64,000 nt of DNA from Saccharomonospora xinjiangensis XJ-54. GTDB taxonomy: Bacteria > Actinomycetota > Actinomycetes > Mycobacteriales > Pseudonocardiaceae. The stretch covers positions 2,395,482 to 2,459,481 of the forward strand of contig NZ_JH636049.1 in assembly GCF_000258175.1 (NCBI RefSeq), read 5' to 3'. The notes under the pieces are model-generated. The model did not search any database. It was not told the DNA's origin and saw only the letters and a program-made list of their open reading frames with translations. The first letter of the stretch is position 1. Each line of letters begins with the position of its first letter. The position numbers were made by a program, and so were the translations under genes. Shown here piece after piece: positions 24,868 through 34,026 of this stretch.

Positions 24868-26295
24868 ATGAGCCGCGTGGAACCGCGAAATGTGAAGAAC
24901 TCAGTCCGGCGGATGTGGTCCGACGACGTCCTGCCCAGCCTTTCGACGCTCGTCTCGATCCCCGCACTCTCGCCCGTCTTCGACCCGGAGTGGGAGAAGA
25001 CGGGCCACCTCGACGCGGCGGTCGAGCACGTCAGGGGGTGGCTGGCCGAGCGCGAACTCCCCGGCTCGCAGATCGACGTCGTGCGGTTGCCCGGCCGCAG
25101 CCCTGTGCTGTTCCTCGACGTTCCCGCGACCGAGGGCGCGGAGGACAAGGGCACCGTCCTGATGTACGGGCACCTGGACAAGCAGCCTCCCGTCGGCGGC
25201 TGGTCCGACGGCCTCGGCCCGTGGACGCCCGTCGTGCGTGACGGCAGGCTCTACGGGCGCGGTTCGGCGGACGACGGCTACGCCGGGTACGCGGCGACCA
25301 CCGCGTTGACGGCGGTGCGCGAGGCCGGTGGCGCACACGCCCGTGTGGTCGTGCTGCTCGAAACGGGTGAGGAGTCGGGAAGCCCCGACCTGCCCGCGTA
25401 CCTCGATCACCTGTCCGAGCGGCTCGGGCGGGTCTCGCTCGTGGTCTGCCTCGACTCCGGTGGCAACGACTACGAGCGCCTGTGGTTGACCACGAGCCTT
25501 CGCGGCATGGCTCAGGTGCACGTCACCGTGCGGGTGCTGGAGACGGCCCAGCACTCCGGCATGGCCAGCGGCATCGTGGCCAGCTCGTTCCGGGTGCTGC
25601 GCACGCTGCTCGACCGGCTCGAGGACTCCGAGACGGGTGCGATCAAGCTCGCCGAGTGCAACGTCGAGATCCCGGCCAACCGCGTCGAGGAGACGAGGGC
25701 GAGTGTCGAGGCCGCGCCGGGCTCCCTCATCGGCTCGGTGCCGTGGCACGGCACCACGCGGCCCGTGGTGGACGACGAGGTGGAGTTGTCGCTGAACAAC
25801 AGCTGGCGGCCCACGCTCTCGATCATCGGCGCGTCCGGGATGCCGGACCCCGCCGAGGCAGGCAACGTGCTGCGCACCAGCACCACGCTCGCGTTGAGCT
25901 TCCGCCTCCCCCCGACAGCCGACTCGCGGGCGGCGCTCGAAGCGATCACGAAGGCACTCACCACCGACGTCCCTTATGGCGCCACCGTCGAGCTTTCCGG
26001 CATGGAGTCGGCGGACGGCTGGAACGCGCCCGAGCTGTCGCCCTGGTTGGCCGAGGCGCTGGATCGGGCCAGTGAGGACGTCTTCGGCAAGCCGTGGGGC
26101 ACCATCGGGCTCGGTGGCTCGATCCCGTTCATGGGCCTGCTCGGCGAGAAGTACCCGGAGGCTCAGTTCGTCGTCACGGGCGCACTCGGGCCGGACTCGA
26201 ACGCCCACGTGCCCGACGAGTGGCTTCACCTCGATCACGCACAGCGAGTAACCGAGGCGATCGCCACCGTGCTCGAGGCGCACGCCCGACGCTGA
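24868..26295 (+). CDS. M20-family metallopeptidase (dipeptidase)
   Basis: 475-aa zinc peptidase. Metal and catalytic motifs appear in order: YGHLDKQPP (His ligand near residue 98), GRGSADDGYAG (bridging Asp near 131), ETGEESGS (catalytic Glu and Glu ligand near 170), CLDSGG (Asp ligand near 195) and HVPDEWLHL (His ligand near 450). The dimerisation domain is inserted in the middle. It resembles the CPG2/carnosinase-type dipeptidases of actinomycetes. An alternative GTG at 24877 has CACGAT seven bases upstream and could be the start of a leaderless message. Confidence 0.92.
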   Translation: MSRVEPRNVKNSVRRMWSDDVLPSLSTLVSIPALSPVFDPEWEKTGHLDAAVEHVRGWLAERELPGSQIDVVRLPGRSPVLFLDVPATEGAEDKGTVLMYGHLDKQPPVGGWSDGLGPWTPVVRDGRLYGRGSADDGYAGYAATTALTAVREAGGAHARVVVLLETGEESGSPDLPAYLDHLSERLGRVSLVVCLDSGGNDYERLWLTTSLRGMAQVHVTVRVLETAQHSGMASGIVASSFRVLRTLLDRLEDSETGAIKLAECNVEIPANRVEETRASVEAAPGSLIGSVPWHGTTRPVVDDEVELSLNNSWRPTLSIIGASGMPDPAEAGNVLRTSTTLALSFRLPPTADSRAALEAITKALTTDVPYGATVELSGMESADGWNAPELSPWLAEALDRASEDVFGKPWGTIGLGGSIPFMGLLGEKYPEAQFVVTGALGPDSNAHVPDEWLHLDHAQRVTEAIATVLEAHARR

Positions 26296-26335
26296 GGAGC
26301 GCTGCGCCGCGACGAGCTTGTAACGAATCAAAGGG

Positions 26336-26349
26336 TGCGCTTTAGCGCA
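26336..26349. promoter_or_regulatory. Palindrome upstream of the amino-acid importer
   Basis: TGCGCT-tt-AGCGCA, a perfect 6-bp inverted repeat with a two-base spacer, 53 bases before the start of the binding-protein gene. Candidate operator. Confidence 0.4.
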
Positions 26350-26402
26350 TCCAGGTGGCAGGATGCATGAACTGGCCGGTATGGACTACGAGGAGTGACA
26401 TC

Positions 26403-27221
26403 GTGGCGCGTCGAATCACCAGGGCGCTGACCCTCCTGCCCGCCTTCGCCCTCGCCGTCACCGCGGCGAGTTGCGCGGAGGAGGTCAACACCAGCGGAGA
26501 CAGCAAGGCCGGCGGCGAGATCAACTTGATCAACGACGGCGCGTTGACGACGTGCACGCACCTGCCCTACAAGCCGTTCCAGTTCACCGAGGGTGGCAAG
26601 ACGGTGGGCTTCGACGTCGATCTCGTCGATCTGGTCGCCGAGGACCTCGGGGTCGAGCAGGAAATCTTCGACACCTCGTTCGAGAGCATCGAGTCGGGTG
26701 CCGCCCTCGACACCGGCCAGTGCGACCTCGCCGCAGCGGCCATGACCATCAACGACACGCGCGCGAAGGTCATGGACTTCTCGGACGGCTACTACGACGC
26801 CAACCAGGCCCTCCTGGTGAAGAAGGGCTCCGGCATCTCCGACCTCGCCAGCCTCAAGGGCAAGGTCCTCGGGGTGCAGCTCGGTACGACCGGCGAGCAG
26901 TACGCCGAGGACCACAAGGAGGAGTTCGGCTACACCACAAGGCAGTTCGAGGATCTCGCGCTGCTGGAGACGGCGGTGAAGACCGGCCAGATCGCCGCCG
27001 GTATCAACGACAACTCCGTGCTGTACGACTTCGTCAAGAGCAACCCCGACGTGGAGGTCACCACCGAGTTCGAGACCGGCGAGCAGTACGGCATCGCTGT
27101 CCGCAAGGGCAACGGCGCGCTGCTTGCCAAGGTCAACGAGGTGCTGGACGCCGCGAAGAAGGATGGCCGCTACGACGAGATCTACGAGAAGTGGTTCGGT
27201 AAGAAACCCGAGAGCAAGTAA
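26403..27221 (+). CDS. Amino-acid ABC transporter substrate-binding lipoprotein
   Basis: 272 aa. Lipoprotein signal with lipobox AASC near residue 22. It is a family 3 solute-binding protein: LPYKPFQF near 50, VGFDVDLVDLVAEDLG near 63, SGAALDTGQCDLAAAAMTIN near 98, and the hinge strand KVLGVQLGTTGEQYA near 150. A polar or acidic amino acid (glutamine type) is the likely ligand. GTG 26403 follows AGGAG; an upstream start at 26355 would place the signal peptide internally. It is the first gene of the importer and is followed by a strong hairpin. Confidence 0.92.
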   Translation: MARRITRALTLLPAFALAVTAASCAEEVNTSGDSKAGGEINLINDGALTTCTHLPYKPFQFTEGGKTVGFDVDLVDLVAEDLGVEQEIFDTSFESIESGAALDTGQCDLAAAAMTINDTRAKVMDFSDGYYDANQALLVKKGSGISDLASLKGKVLGVQLGTTGEQYAEDHKEEFGYTTRQFEDLALLETAVKTGQIAAGINDNSVLYDFVKSNPDVEVTTEFETGEQYGIAVRKGNGALLAKVNEVLDAAKKDGRYDEIYEKWFGKKPESK

Positions 27222-27254
27222 CCGGACAAGCCACTTCGAGAGCAAAGGCCGACG

Positions 27255-27297
27255 GTGAGGGCGCGGCCCGGACGATCACGGTCCGGGCGGCCCTCAC
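27255..27297 (+). terminator. Hairpin between binding protein and permease genes
   Basis: GTGAGGGC at 27255-27262 pairs with GCCCTCAC at 27290-27297, and inside it CCCGGAC at 27267-27273 pairs with GTCCGGG at 27281-27287. Such partial terminators or stabilising hairpins commonly give more binding protein than permease. Confidence 0.65.
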
Positions 27298-27324
27298 TCG
27301 CGCCTTGAGCGAGGAGTTGTCGCC

Positions 27325-28134
27325 ATGGCGATGTCACGACGTAAACGCGCGAAGCTGATCCGCGGTGTCCAGTACGCCGTGCTCGTCCTTGTTCTCGTGC
27401 TGCTGGGAGTCCTCGCGGACTGGGGCACGATCAAGGACGCCTTCTTCAACCTCGACGCGGCCTCCACCCAGTTCCCCGCGATCCTGACTGACGCGCTGGT
27501 CAACACCATCGTGTACACGGTTCTCGGCTTCGCGCTGGGGCTGGGCATCGGCATGGTGCTGGCGCTCATGAAGTTGTCGTCGGTGGGTCCGTACCGCTGG
27601 CTCGCGACGCTGTACATCGAATTCTTCAGGGGAATCCCGGCTCTGCTGGTGTTCATCGCGCTCGGCTACGGTGTGCCGCTCGCGTTCGGCATCCGTTTCG
27701 ACATCTACTCCACGGCCGCCATCGCGCTGGGCCTCGTCGGCTCCGCCTACATCGCCGAGACCCTGCGCGCCGGGATACAGGCTGTGCCGCACGGTCAGAT
27801 CGAGGCGGCGAGGTCGCTGGGGATGTCGCAGTCGAGGACCACGATGACGGTGGTGATCCCGCAGGCGTTCCGGATCATCCTGCCGCCGCTGACGAACGAG
27901 CTGATCCTGCTCACCAAGGATTCGTCTCTGATCTACCTGCTCGGCCTCGCCCGCGACGAGTACGAACTCGCGAAGTTCGGCAGGGAGGGCTTGAACGCGA
28001 CCGGTTCGCTCACCCCGATCCTGCTCGCCGGGTTGTGCTACCTCATCATCACGGTGCCGCTGGGTTACCTGTCGCGTTACCTTGAGCGCCGCAGTGGCCG
28101 CAAGGAGGAACAAGGGTTGAAGGTGACGGCCTGA
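27325..28134 (+). CDS. Amino-acid ABC transporter permease
   Basis: 269-aa HisM/GlnP-type permease. Five or so membrane helices run from [15 protein letters not shown] near residue 17. The motif [17 protein letters not shown] near 97 is typical. The EAA loop [15 protein letters not shown] near 167 contacts the ATPase. Its TGA stop overlaps the ATG of the ATPase gene by one base. It forms the membrane pore for the solute delivered by the upstream lipoprotein. Confidence 0.93.
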   Translation: MAMSRRKRAKLIRGVQYAVLVLVLVLLGVLADWGTIKDAFFNLDAASTQFPAILTDALVNTIVYTVLGFALGLGIGMVLALMKLSSVGPYRWLATLYIEFFRGIPALLVFIALGYGVPLAFGIRFDIYSTAAIALGLVGSAYIAETLRAGIQAVPHGQIEAARSLGMSQSRTTMTVVIPQAFRIILPPLTNELILLTKDSSLIYLLGLARDEYELAKFGREGLNATGSLTPILLAGLCYLIITVPLGYLSRYLERRSGRKEEQGLKVTA

Positions 28135-28889
28135 TGAGTGATCTGATCGTCGAGGTCTCGGATCTGCACAAGTCCTTCGGCCGTCTCGAGGTGCTCAAGG
28201 GCATCGACATGCAGGTGCGGCGCGGCGAGGTGGTGTGTGTCATCGGGCCGTCCGGCTCGGGCAAATCGACACTGCTGCGATGCGTGAACCTGCTGGAGGA
28301 GCCCAACGCGGGCAAGGTCGTGGTCAATGGCTACGAGCTGACCGATCCGGACTGCGACATCGACAGGGCGCGCCGCACCATCGGCATGGTCTTCCAAAGC
28401 TTCAACCTGTTCGGCCACCTTTCCGTGCTCGACAACCTGACCGTCGCGCAGCGCAAGGTGTTGCGGCGGGACAAAGCCGAGGCCGAGCGCGTCGCCATGG
28501 AGAACCTCACCAAGGTGGGTCTCGCGGAGAAGGCCGGGTCGATGCCCGCGCAGCTCTCCGGGGGGCAGCAGCAGCGGGTCGCCATCGCGAGGGCGCTGTC
28601 CATGGACCCCGCGGTGATGCTGTTCGACGAACCGACGTCAGCGCTTGACCCCGAGCTCGTCGGTGACGTGCTCAGGGTGATGCGCCAACTCGCCGACGAG
28701 GGCATGACCATGCTCGTCGTCACGCACGAGATGCAGTTCGCCCGCGAGGTGGCCGACACCGTGTTGTTCATGGACGGCGGAGTGGTCGTCGAGCAGGGCC
28801 CGCCGCAACAGGTGATCGGGGATCCCCGGCAGGAACGCACGCAGACGTTCCTCGCCCGCGTGCTCAACCCGGTTCACGTTGACGAGTAG
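28134..28889 (+). CDS. Amino-acid ABC transporter ATPase (GlnQ type)
   Basis: 251 aa. Walker [13 protein letters not shown] near residue 38, Q-loop [11 protein letters not shown] near 87, signature [15 protein letters not shown] near 141, Walker [14 protein letters not shown] near 162, H-loop VVTHEM near 199. Complete polar amino-acid importer ATPase, translationally coupled to the permease. Confidence 0.95.
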   Translation: MSDLIVEVSDLHKSFGRLEVLKGIDMQVRRGEVVCVIGPSGSGKSTLLRCVNLLEEPNAGKVVVNGYELTDPDCDIDRARRTIGMVFQSFNLFGHLSVLDNLTVAQRKVLRRDKAEAERVAMENLTKVGLAEKAGSMPAQLSGGQQQRVAIARALSMDPAVMLFDEPTSALDPELVGDVLRVMRQLADEGMTMLVVTHEMQFAREVADTVLFMDGGVVVEQGPPQQVIGDPRQERTQTFLARVLNPVHVDE

Positions 28890-29055
28890 CTCTCGGTTCA
28901 CGAGCCGGCTCCGCGAGGCCGGTGGACCGGACCTGTGCTCTGACACCGGAACGGTTCACCCGCCGCGCGGAACTCATCGCTCTCGGCGATCGTCCCAGTG
29001 AAGGCGGCCGTGGTCTTCCCTGCCGCTCTGGTGCGGCGAGCGAGGGAGGTGAACG

Positions 29056-31404
29056 GTGCCCGCGATCCGGTGGCGATCCGCTGGGCCGGAGAACCCCGAG
29101 GGGGACGGCCAGGAGCCCATCGACTTCGACCCCTTCAACCCCGACCCGCCCGAAGCGGCGACGGTGGAGGCCGAGGAACTGCTGAAGCCGCTGCTCGAAC
29201 AGGACGGGCGGGGGCTGCTGCGCTGGCGTCGCCAAGCCACGAACGCGCCGATCCTCCAGTTGGAGAACCGCTTCGTCAGGGGAAGGCTCGACCTGAGGGC
29301 AGCCGACCTCGGTGTGCTGTTCCGCTTCGAGAACTGCCGTTTCGAGTATCCGCCCGACGTGCGAGAGGCGAACGTGCTCGGCCTGTCGTTCCTGCGGTGC
29401 TGGCTGCCGGGGTTGAAGGCACGGAACCTCCGCAGCCGCAACGACGTCCGGCTCATCCGCTGCCGGGTCGAGGTGGACGGGAGCAGGTCCGAAAGTGGCA
29501 CCGACGTGCTCACCACGCAGACCGATCGGGGTGTGCCGAACGCGGCGGTGAATCTCACCGACGCCGTCGTGGAGGGCACGGTCATCCTCACGGGAACCCG
29601 GATCAGCCATCCCGCTGGCAAGGCGTTGCAGGCCGACCGGCTCGCGGTCACCGGCGCGTTCCTCGCCTATCGGCTGACCACGGAGGGCGAGGTTCGCATC
29701 CCGGGGCTGCGGGCAGGCGGTAACGTCAACTTCTCCGGCGCGAGGCTGAGCAACCCGGGGGGCTTCGCGCTCAACGGCAACGGCATGACCGTGTCCGGGA
29801 GCATGCTGTGCGAGGTGGACAACTACCGTCCCGGCGCTCCGCGAGCCTTCTCGGCGACCGGCATGGTGTACGTGCCGAGCATGCGGGTCGCGGGTGACCT
29901 GGTGTTCAGGAGCGCGCAGCTGGAGGTCGATCCTGCGGGTGAGATCGCCGTGGACGCGTGGAAGACCGGCGACTGGTACGTCGATCCCCACCCGGCGTTC
30001 ATCGCCGACCGCATGTATGTCGATGGCAATGTCGAGATGGGTGACGGGCTGCGCGCGACGGGGACCCTGCGGATGGTCAACACCCATATCGGGGGGTCAC
30101 TGCGGCTGGCGGGGGCGAAGGTCGTGGTCCCCCGCAACCTCAACCCGCCGTACATGGATCGTGCCATCCACCTCGACGGCAGTGAGATCAACGGTGATCT
30201 CGAAGGGAGCAAGCTGCGGACGGAGGGCCAGTTCAGGCTGGCTGACGTCACGGTGCGTGGCAACGTGTTCGTGAGGGACGGGCACCTTTCGCATCCCTGC
30301 CGCGACGTGTTCTCCGCGCGACGCAGTCGCGTGTCGGGAAACCTCATGCTGAGCGCGTGCACCATGAAGGGCACCCTCCGGCTACAGGGCATGACGGTCG
30401 GCGGAAGCATTGACCTGCGCAACACCACCGTGACGGAGCCGGAGGAGGACGAGTCCGCCCAGTGGGCCGTCGATCTGCGTTCGGTGCAGGTTTCGCGCAG
30501 CGTCCTGATGCACAGCAGGGCGGGGCACTCCTTCTCCGGCGATGGAGGGGTGACCCTCGACGGCGCGGTGATCAAGCGGAAGCTGTGTATCTCGGGCGCG
30601 CTGCTCACGGCGGGTAAGAGCGGTCTTGCGCTCGACGCGGGTGACGCCGTTGCCGAGGAGTTCGAGCTCACCCCGGCCGAAGCACCGGACGGCAGGGTGT
30701 CGTTGCGGGGCGCCCAGTGCGGCACGTTGCACGACAACGAGCAGCTCTGGCACGCCACGGGCGGGGTGGAGCTGGAGGACTTTCGCTACGAGGCGCTCGA
30801 CGACCCCATCCCGTTGAAGGACGACCGGCAGATCGAGGTGCGGCTGAGGTGGCTGCGGCACGCGATGCGCGGCTACCGGCCCGGCCCTTACGACCAGCTC
30901 GCCGCCATGCTGCGGGCCTGCGGGAACGAGGAACACGCCGACACGGTCCTCATGCGTAAGCAGCAGTACCGGTACGAGGCGCTCGCCACCGGCTACGGCT
31001 GGTTCTTCGGTGCGGGGGTCCGGCTGTGGAGCTGGTTGCAGCGGTGGATGGTCGGCTACGGCTACCGTCCCGTGCGAGCGCTGGGGTGGTTGCTCGCGTT
31101 GCTCGCGCTCGGCAGTGTGTGGTTCGCGCTCGGCAGCGACGACTGCGCGGCGGACGCCGCTCGGTTCGTCGTGATCGGCGAGCGATGTGCCGTGAACGTC
31201 GATGACACGGGACTGGAGTGGAATCCCGTGCTGTACACGGTGGACCTGCTGGTGCCCATCGCGGACTTCGGCAACAAGGGCCGCTGGCACATGGCGGGGG
31301 TGGACAAGTGGGTGGCAACGGGGTTCATCGCGATGGGCTGGGTGCTCGTCACGACCGTCGCGGCGGGTGTCACCAGGACGCTGCGGCGCAACAGCGGCAA
31401 CTGA
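29056..31404 (+). CDS. Beta-solenoid membrane protein (often called oxidoreductase)
   Basis: 782 aa. A short acidic N-terminus is followed by a long right-handed solenoid (about residues 70-590), visible as repeated strands of the VxGxLxLxGAxV type: GGSLRLAGAKVVVP, INGDLEGSKLR, VRGNVFVRDG, VSGNLMLSACTM, VGGSIDLRNTTV. A conserved linker (RPGPYDQLAAMLRACG near 614) and RKQQYR come next. Two membrane helices (about 672-690 and 752-772) flank an extracellular or cytoplasmic loop with two Cys. Similar actinobacterial proteins are annotated as oxidoreductase without support; no cofactor motif is seen. GTG follows GGGAGG. Function unknown. Confidence 0.8.
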   Translation: MPAIRWRSAGPENPEGDGQEPIDFDPFNPDPPEAATVEAEELLKPLLEQDGRGLLRWRRQATNAPILQLENRFVRGRLDLRAADLGVLFRFENCRFEYPPDVREANVLGLSFLRCWLPGLKARNLRSRNDVRLIRCRVEVDGSRSESGTDVLTTQTDRGVPNAAVNLTDAVVEGTVILTGTRISHPAGKALQADRLAVTGAFLAYRLTTEGEVRIPGLRAGGNVNFSGARLSNPGGFALNGNGMTVSGSMLCEVDNYRPGAPRAFSATGMVYVPSMRVAGDLVFRSAQLEVDPAGEIAVDAWKTGDWYVDPHPAFIADRMYVDGNVEMGDGLRATGTLRMVNTHIGGSLRLAGAKVVVPRNLNPPYMDRAIHLDGSEINGDLEGSKLRTEGQFRLADVTVRGNVFVRDGHLSHPCRDVFSARRSRVSGNLMLSACTMKGTLRLQGMTVGGSIDLRNTTVTEPEEDESAQWAVDLRSVQVSRSVLMHSRAGHSFSGDGGVTLDGAVIKRKLCISGALLTAGKSGLALDAGDAVAEEFELTPAEAPDGRVSLRGAQCGTLHDNEQLWHATGGVELEDFRYEALDDPIPLKDDRQIEVRLRWLRHAMRGYRPGPYDQLAAMLRACGNEEHADTVLMRKQQYRYEALATGYGWFFGAGVRLWSWLQRWMVGYGYRPVRALGWLLALLALGSVWFALGSDDCAADAARFVVIGERCAVNVDDTGLEWNPVLYTVDLLVPIADFGNKGRWHMAGVDKWVATGFIAMGWVLVTTVAAGVTRTLRRNSGN

Positions 31405-31468
31405 GGGGATTCGGAGCACGCGCGGGACGGCGCGTGACGTCGGCGGCGGTTTCGGTGCGGAGTCGTAA

Positions 31469-31491
31469 CATCGCAGCCTGTGGCTGCGATG
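31469..31491. terminator. Compact hairpin after solenoid gene
   Basis: CATCGCAGCC at 31469-31478 pairs perfectly with GGCTGCGATG at 31482-31491 (10 bp, loop of three). It lies 65 bases after the solenoid gene and 44 before the next small gene, with no T-run. Confidence 0.5.
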
Positions 31492-31534
31492 ACGACAGGT
31501 GTCCGAGACCCGTTCGAGTGAAGCCAACGCCGCC

Positions 31535-31699
31535 ATGCGATACGTCAAGCCGTTCGTCGCCGCCGCGCTCGTGGTCACCTGCGTGTCCGCCTGTTCGGTG
31601 AGGCAGGTTGTGCCTGTGAGTTCGTCGGGGCCACAGCCGCCGAGCAATCCGACCGTGACGCTCACCGAGCCTGCGGGGGGTCCCATCAGGGACCGGTGA
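31535..31699 (+). CDS. Small lipoprotein, hypothetical
   Basis: 54 aa. A basic start (MRYVKP), a hydrophobic core and a VSAC lipobox near residue 20 make a short lipoprotein signal, followed by a Ser/Pro/Thr-rich mature part. No ribosome binding site stands out; the frame is open from a GTG at 31499. No family was recognised. It faces the vapC-like remnant on the other strand. Confidence 0.5.
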   Translation: MRYVKPFVAAALVVTCVSACSVRQVVPVSSSGPQPPSNPTVTLTEPAGGPIRDR

Positions 31700-31744
31700 C
31701 CACCGCGAACGGCACCGTGTCGTGCTTCTCGGGATCGTCCGAGC

Positions 31745-31834
31745 GGGGTGTTCCCGCAACCAGGCGACGAGTTCTCTGGTTGCCGGCTCCCGGTGGCAGA
31801 GCTTCACCAAGGCCGCCGAGTCCAGCTAGATCAC
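31745..31834 (-). pseudogene. vapC-like PIN toxin N-terminal fragment with amber codon
   Basis: On the minus strand from GTG 31834 the frame reads V-I-stop-L-D-S-A-A-L-V-K-L-C-H-R-E-P, then ATRELVAWLREHP. VapC PIN toxins start MIYLDSAALVKL, with the first catalytic Asp at position 5 or so. Here codon 3 is TAG where TAC (Tyr) is expected, and similarity ends after about 30 codons. The GTG overlaps the stop of a short upstream frame (TGA at 31831-31833), as in toxin-antitoxin pairs, although no antitoxin domain can be recognised there. Remnant of a lost TA module. Confidence 0.55.
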
Positions 31835-31936
31835 CGACGCTCCTCGTCGCGGTCGGCGGTCAGTTCGACGGCGACGACTCCGATGGGAGGCCACCCCGGG
31901 GAACGTCGCACAGGGCGGTGTTGTTTGACTCCCGAT

Positions 31937-33970
31937 GTGAGTGTTGAGCAGCCGAAGCCCCGTGCCCGCGTCCGTGCGCCCGAGTTGACCGGCGACGCCT
32001 GGTGGAACACCGGCGGCGAACCGCTGACACTCGCCGGCCTGCGCGGCAAGATCGTCCTGTTGGACTTCTGGACCTCGGGGTGTGTCAACTGCCTGCACGT
32101 CCTCGACGAGCTACGGCCGCTTGAGGAAGAGTTCGCCGATGTGCTCGTCACCGTCGGCGTGCACTCCCCGAAGTTCGCCCACGAGGGCGGCCGGGACTCC
32201 GTGGCAGCCGCTGTCGCACGCCTCGGTGTCGAGCATCCCGTGGTGAGCGATCCCGACATGCGCCTTTGGCAGGAGTACGCCGTGAAGGCGTGGCCGACGC
32301 TCGTGGTCGTCGATCCGGAGGGTTACGTGGTGCACGTCGCCGCAGGTGAAGGCCACGGTGACGCCCTGCGGCGCGTGATCGGCGACCTGGTGGCGCTCCA
32401 TGAGCGCAACGCGACGTTGCGTCGTGGTCCCAACGCGCTCGACAGGGCGCCGAACACCGGGCAGCCCAATGCCACCGGCCAGGACCACACCACCGATCAG
32501 GGCCGACCAACCGGGCGAGGTCAGGCCTCCGGGCAGGATCGAACCGCTGGACAGCCCCACGCCACCGGCCGAACGGCGAGGCGGCTCGACGGCCTGTGGT
32601 TCCCTTCCAGGGCTGTGGTGACGGCAGAGGGCCGCGTGCTCGTCGCCGACGCGGCCAACCACTCGATCGCCGAGTTCGCCTCCGATGCCGAAACGTTGCT
32701 GCGCCGGTTCGGCGACGGCGAACGGGGTGCGGTGGATGGTGCGTTCGACATCGCCCGCTTCGCCGAGCCTTCCGGGTTGACGCTGCTGCCGACCCACATC
32801 GCCGAGCAGGTCGGCTACCACCTGCTCGTCGCCGACACCGCGAACCACCTGCTGCGCGCCATCGACCTGCGCACCGGCGCGGTGCGAACCGTGGCGGGTA
32901 CGGGGCGGCAGTGGCGTGACGGCGACGACTCGGGCGCGGCGCTCGACGTTGACCTGACGAGTCCGTGGGACGTGCGCTGGTGGGACACCGTGGGAGGGGT
33001 TGTCGTGGCCATGGCAGGCAACCACACGCTGAGCCTCTTCGATCCCGTCGAGGCCACGGTCTCGCGGTTCGCGGGAACCACCGTCGAGGGACTGCGCGAC
33101 GGCGCCGCGACGGAGGCGTTCTTCGCCCAGACCTCGGGGCTCGCCGTGGACGGCGACCGCCTGTGGCTCGTGGACGCCGAGACGTCCGCGTTGCGGTACG
33201 TGGAGCGCGTGGGCGACACGGGCGACGCGGGCGCCACGGACAAGACAGCGGAGTCCGGCGGGTTCGTGGTGCGCACCGCCGTGGGACAGGACCTCTTCAC
33301 GTTCGGTCACCGGGACGGCGCGGCCGACACCGCGCTCTTGCAGCACCCGCTCGGCGTCACCGTGCTGCCGGACGGTTCGATCGGTGTTGCCGACACCTAC
33401 AACGGCGCGGTGCGGCGCTTCGATCCCTCGACCGGCGTGGTCACCACGCTGGCGCGCGACCTCGCCGAGCCTTCCGGGTTCGCGGTCACCGACGCCGGGG
33501 TGCTGGTGGTGGAGTCGGCGGCTCACCGGCTCTCCCCGCTGGATCTCGGCGGCGACGACGAGGCGGGAGGCCAGGTCGTGGACGGTGCGGCGCTGGTCGT
33601 GCGACGCCCGCCGACCGTGCTGGCCCCCGGCACGGTGCGGCTGTCGGTGACGTTCGTGCCGCCGCCGGGCGACAAGCTCGACGACCGGTACGGACCTTCC
33701 ACCCGCCTCGAGGTGAGTGCCTCCCCGCCGGAATTGCTCGTGGACGGCGGAGGTGCGGGAACCGAACTCGACCGCGTCGTCACGCTCTCCAGTGACGTGG
33801 AGAGCGGGGTGCTTCAGGTGGTGGCGCAGGCCGCCAGCTGCTCCTCCGACGAAGCGGTCGAGCATCCAGTGTGCCGCATCACCCGCCAGGATTGGGGTGT
33901 CCCCGTCCGGATCGAATCGGGTGGGGCGGCAGGATTGCCTCTCGTCATGGCGGGAACTCCGGCCGGGTAA
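31937..33970 (+). CDS. Thioredoxin-NHL repeat protein (NHLRC2-like)
   Basis: 677 aa from GTG 31937. Residues 1-160 are a TlpA/thioredoxin-like domain with strand KIVLLDFWTSGC and active site CVNC at 49-52, plus the cis-Pro region AWPTLVVVDPEG. A low-complexity Gly/Gln/Thr linker follows (about 165-215, with GQPNATGQD-like near-repeats). An NHL/beta-propeller domain (about 216-560) has blades such as VLVADAANHSIAEF, LLVADTANHLLRAIDL and IGVADTYNGAVRRFD. The C-terminal 110 residues form a beta-rich domain. This order is that of vertebrate NHLRC2 and its bacterial relatives. No signal peptide, so cytosolic. The role is unknown and presumably redox. Confidence 0.87.
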   Translation: MSVEQPKPRARVRAPELTGDAWWNTGGEPLTLAGLRGKIVLLDFWTSGCVNCLHVLDELRPLEEEFADVLVTVGVHSPKFAHEGGRDSVAAAVARLGVEHPVVSDPDMRLWQEYAVKAWPTLVVVDPEGYVVHVAAGEGHGDALRRVIGDLVALHERNATLRRGPNALDRAPNTGQPNATGQDHTTDQGRPTGRGQASGQDRTAGQPHATGRTARRLDGLWFPSRAVVTAEGRVLVADAANHSIAEFASDAETLLRRFGDGERGAVDGAFDIARFAEPSGLTLLPTHIAEQVGYHLLVADTANHLLRAIDLRTGAVRTVAGTGRQWRDGDDSGAALDVDLTSPWDVRWWDTVGGVVVAMAGNHTLSLFDPVEATVSRFAGTTVEGLRDGAATEAFFAQTSGLAVDGDRLWLVDAETSALRYVERVGDTGDAGATDKTAESGGFVVRTAVGQDLFTFGHRDGAADTALLQHPLGVTVLPDGSIGVADTYNGAVRRFDPSTGVVTTLARDLAEPSGFAVTDAGVLVVESAAHRLSPLDLGGDDEAGGQVVDGAALVVRRPPTVLAPGTVRLSVTFVPPPGDKLDDRYGPSTRLEVSASPPELLVDGGGAGTELDRVVTLSSDVESGVLQVVAQAASCSSDEAVEHPVCRITRQDWGVPVRIESGGAAGLPLVMAGTPAG

Positions 33971-34010
33971 GCACAAGGCCCGGGCCGGATTCCGGTTCCC
34001 TTCCGCGACG

Positions 34011-34026
34011 TAGCATGAATCCCGTG
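34011..34026 (+). promoter_or_regulatory. Leaderless-type -10 element before GroES-like gene
   Basis: TAGCAT at 34011-34016 lies seven bases before GTG 34024. It overlaps an in-frame ATG (34015), which argues that the GTG is the real start. Confidence 0.5.

Noticed and set aside
31831..32259. Minus-strand frame ending beside the vapC remnant, as an intact antitoxin
   Set aside because: Only its end abuts the remnant. The rest is antisense to the thioredoxin-NHL gene and shows no antitoxin fold.
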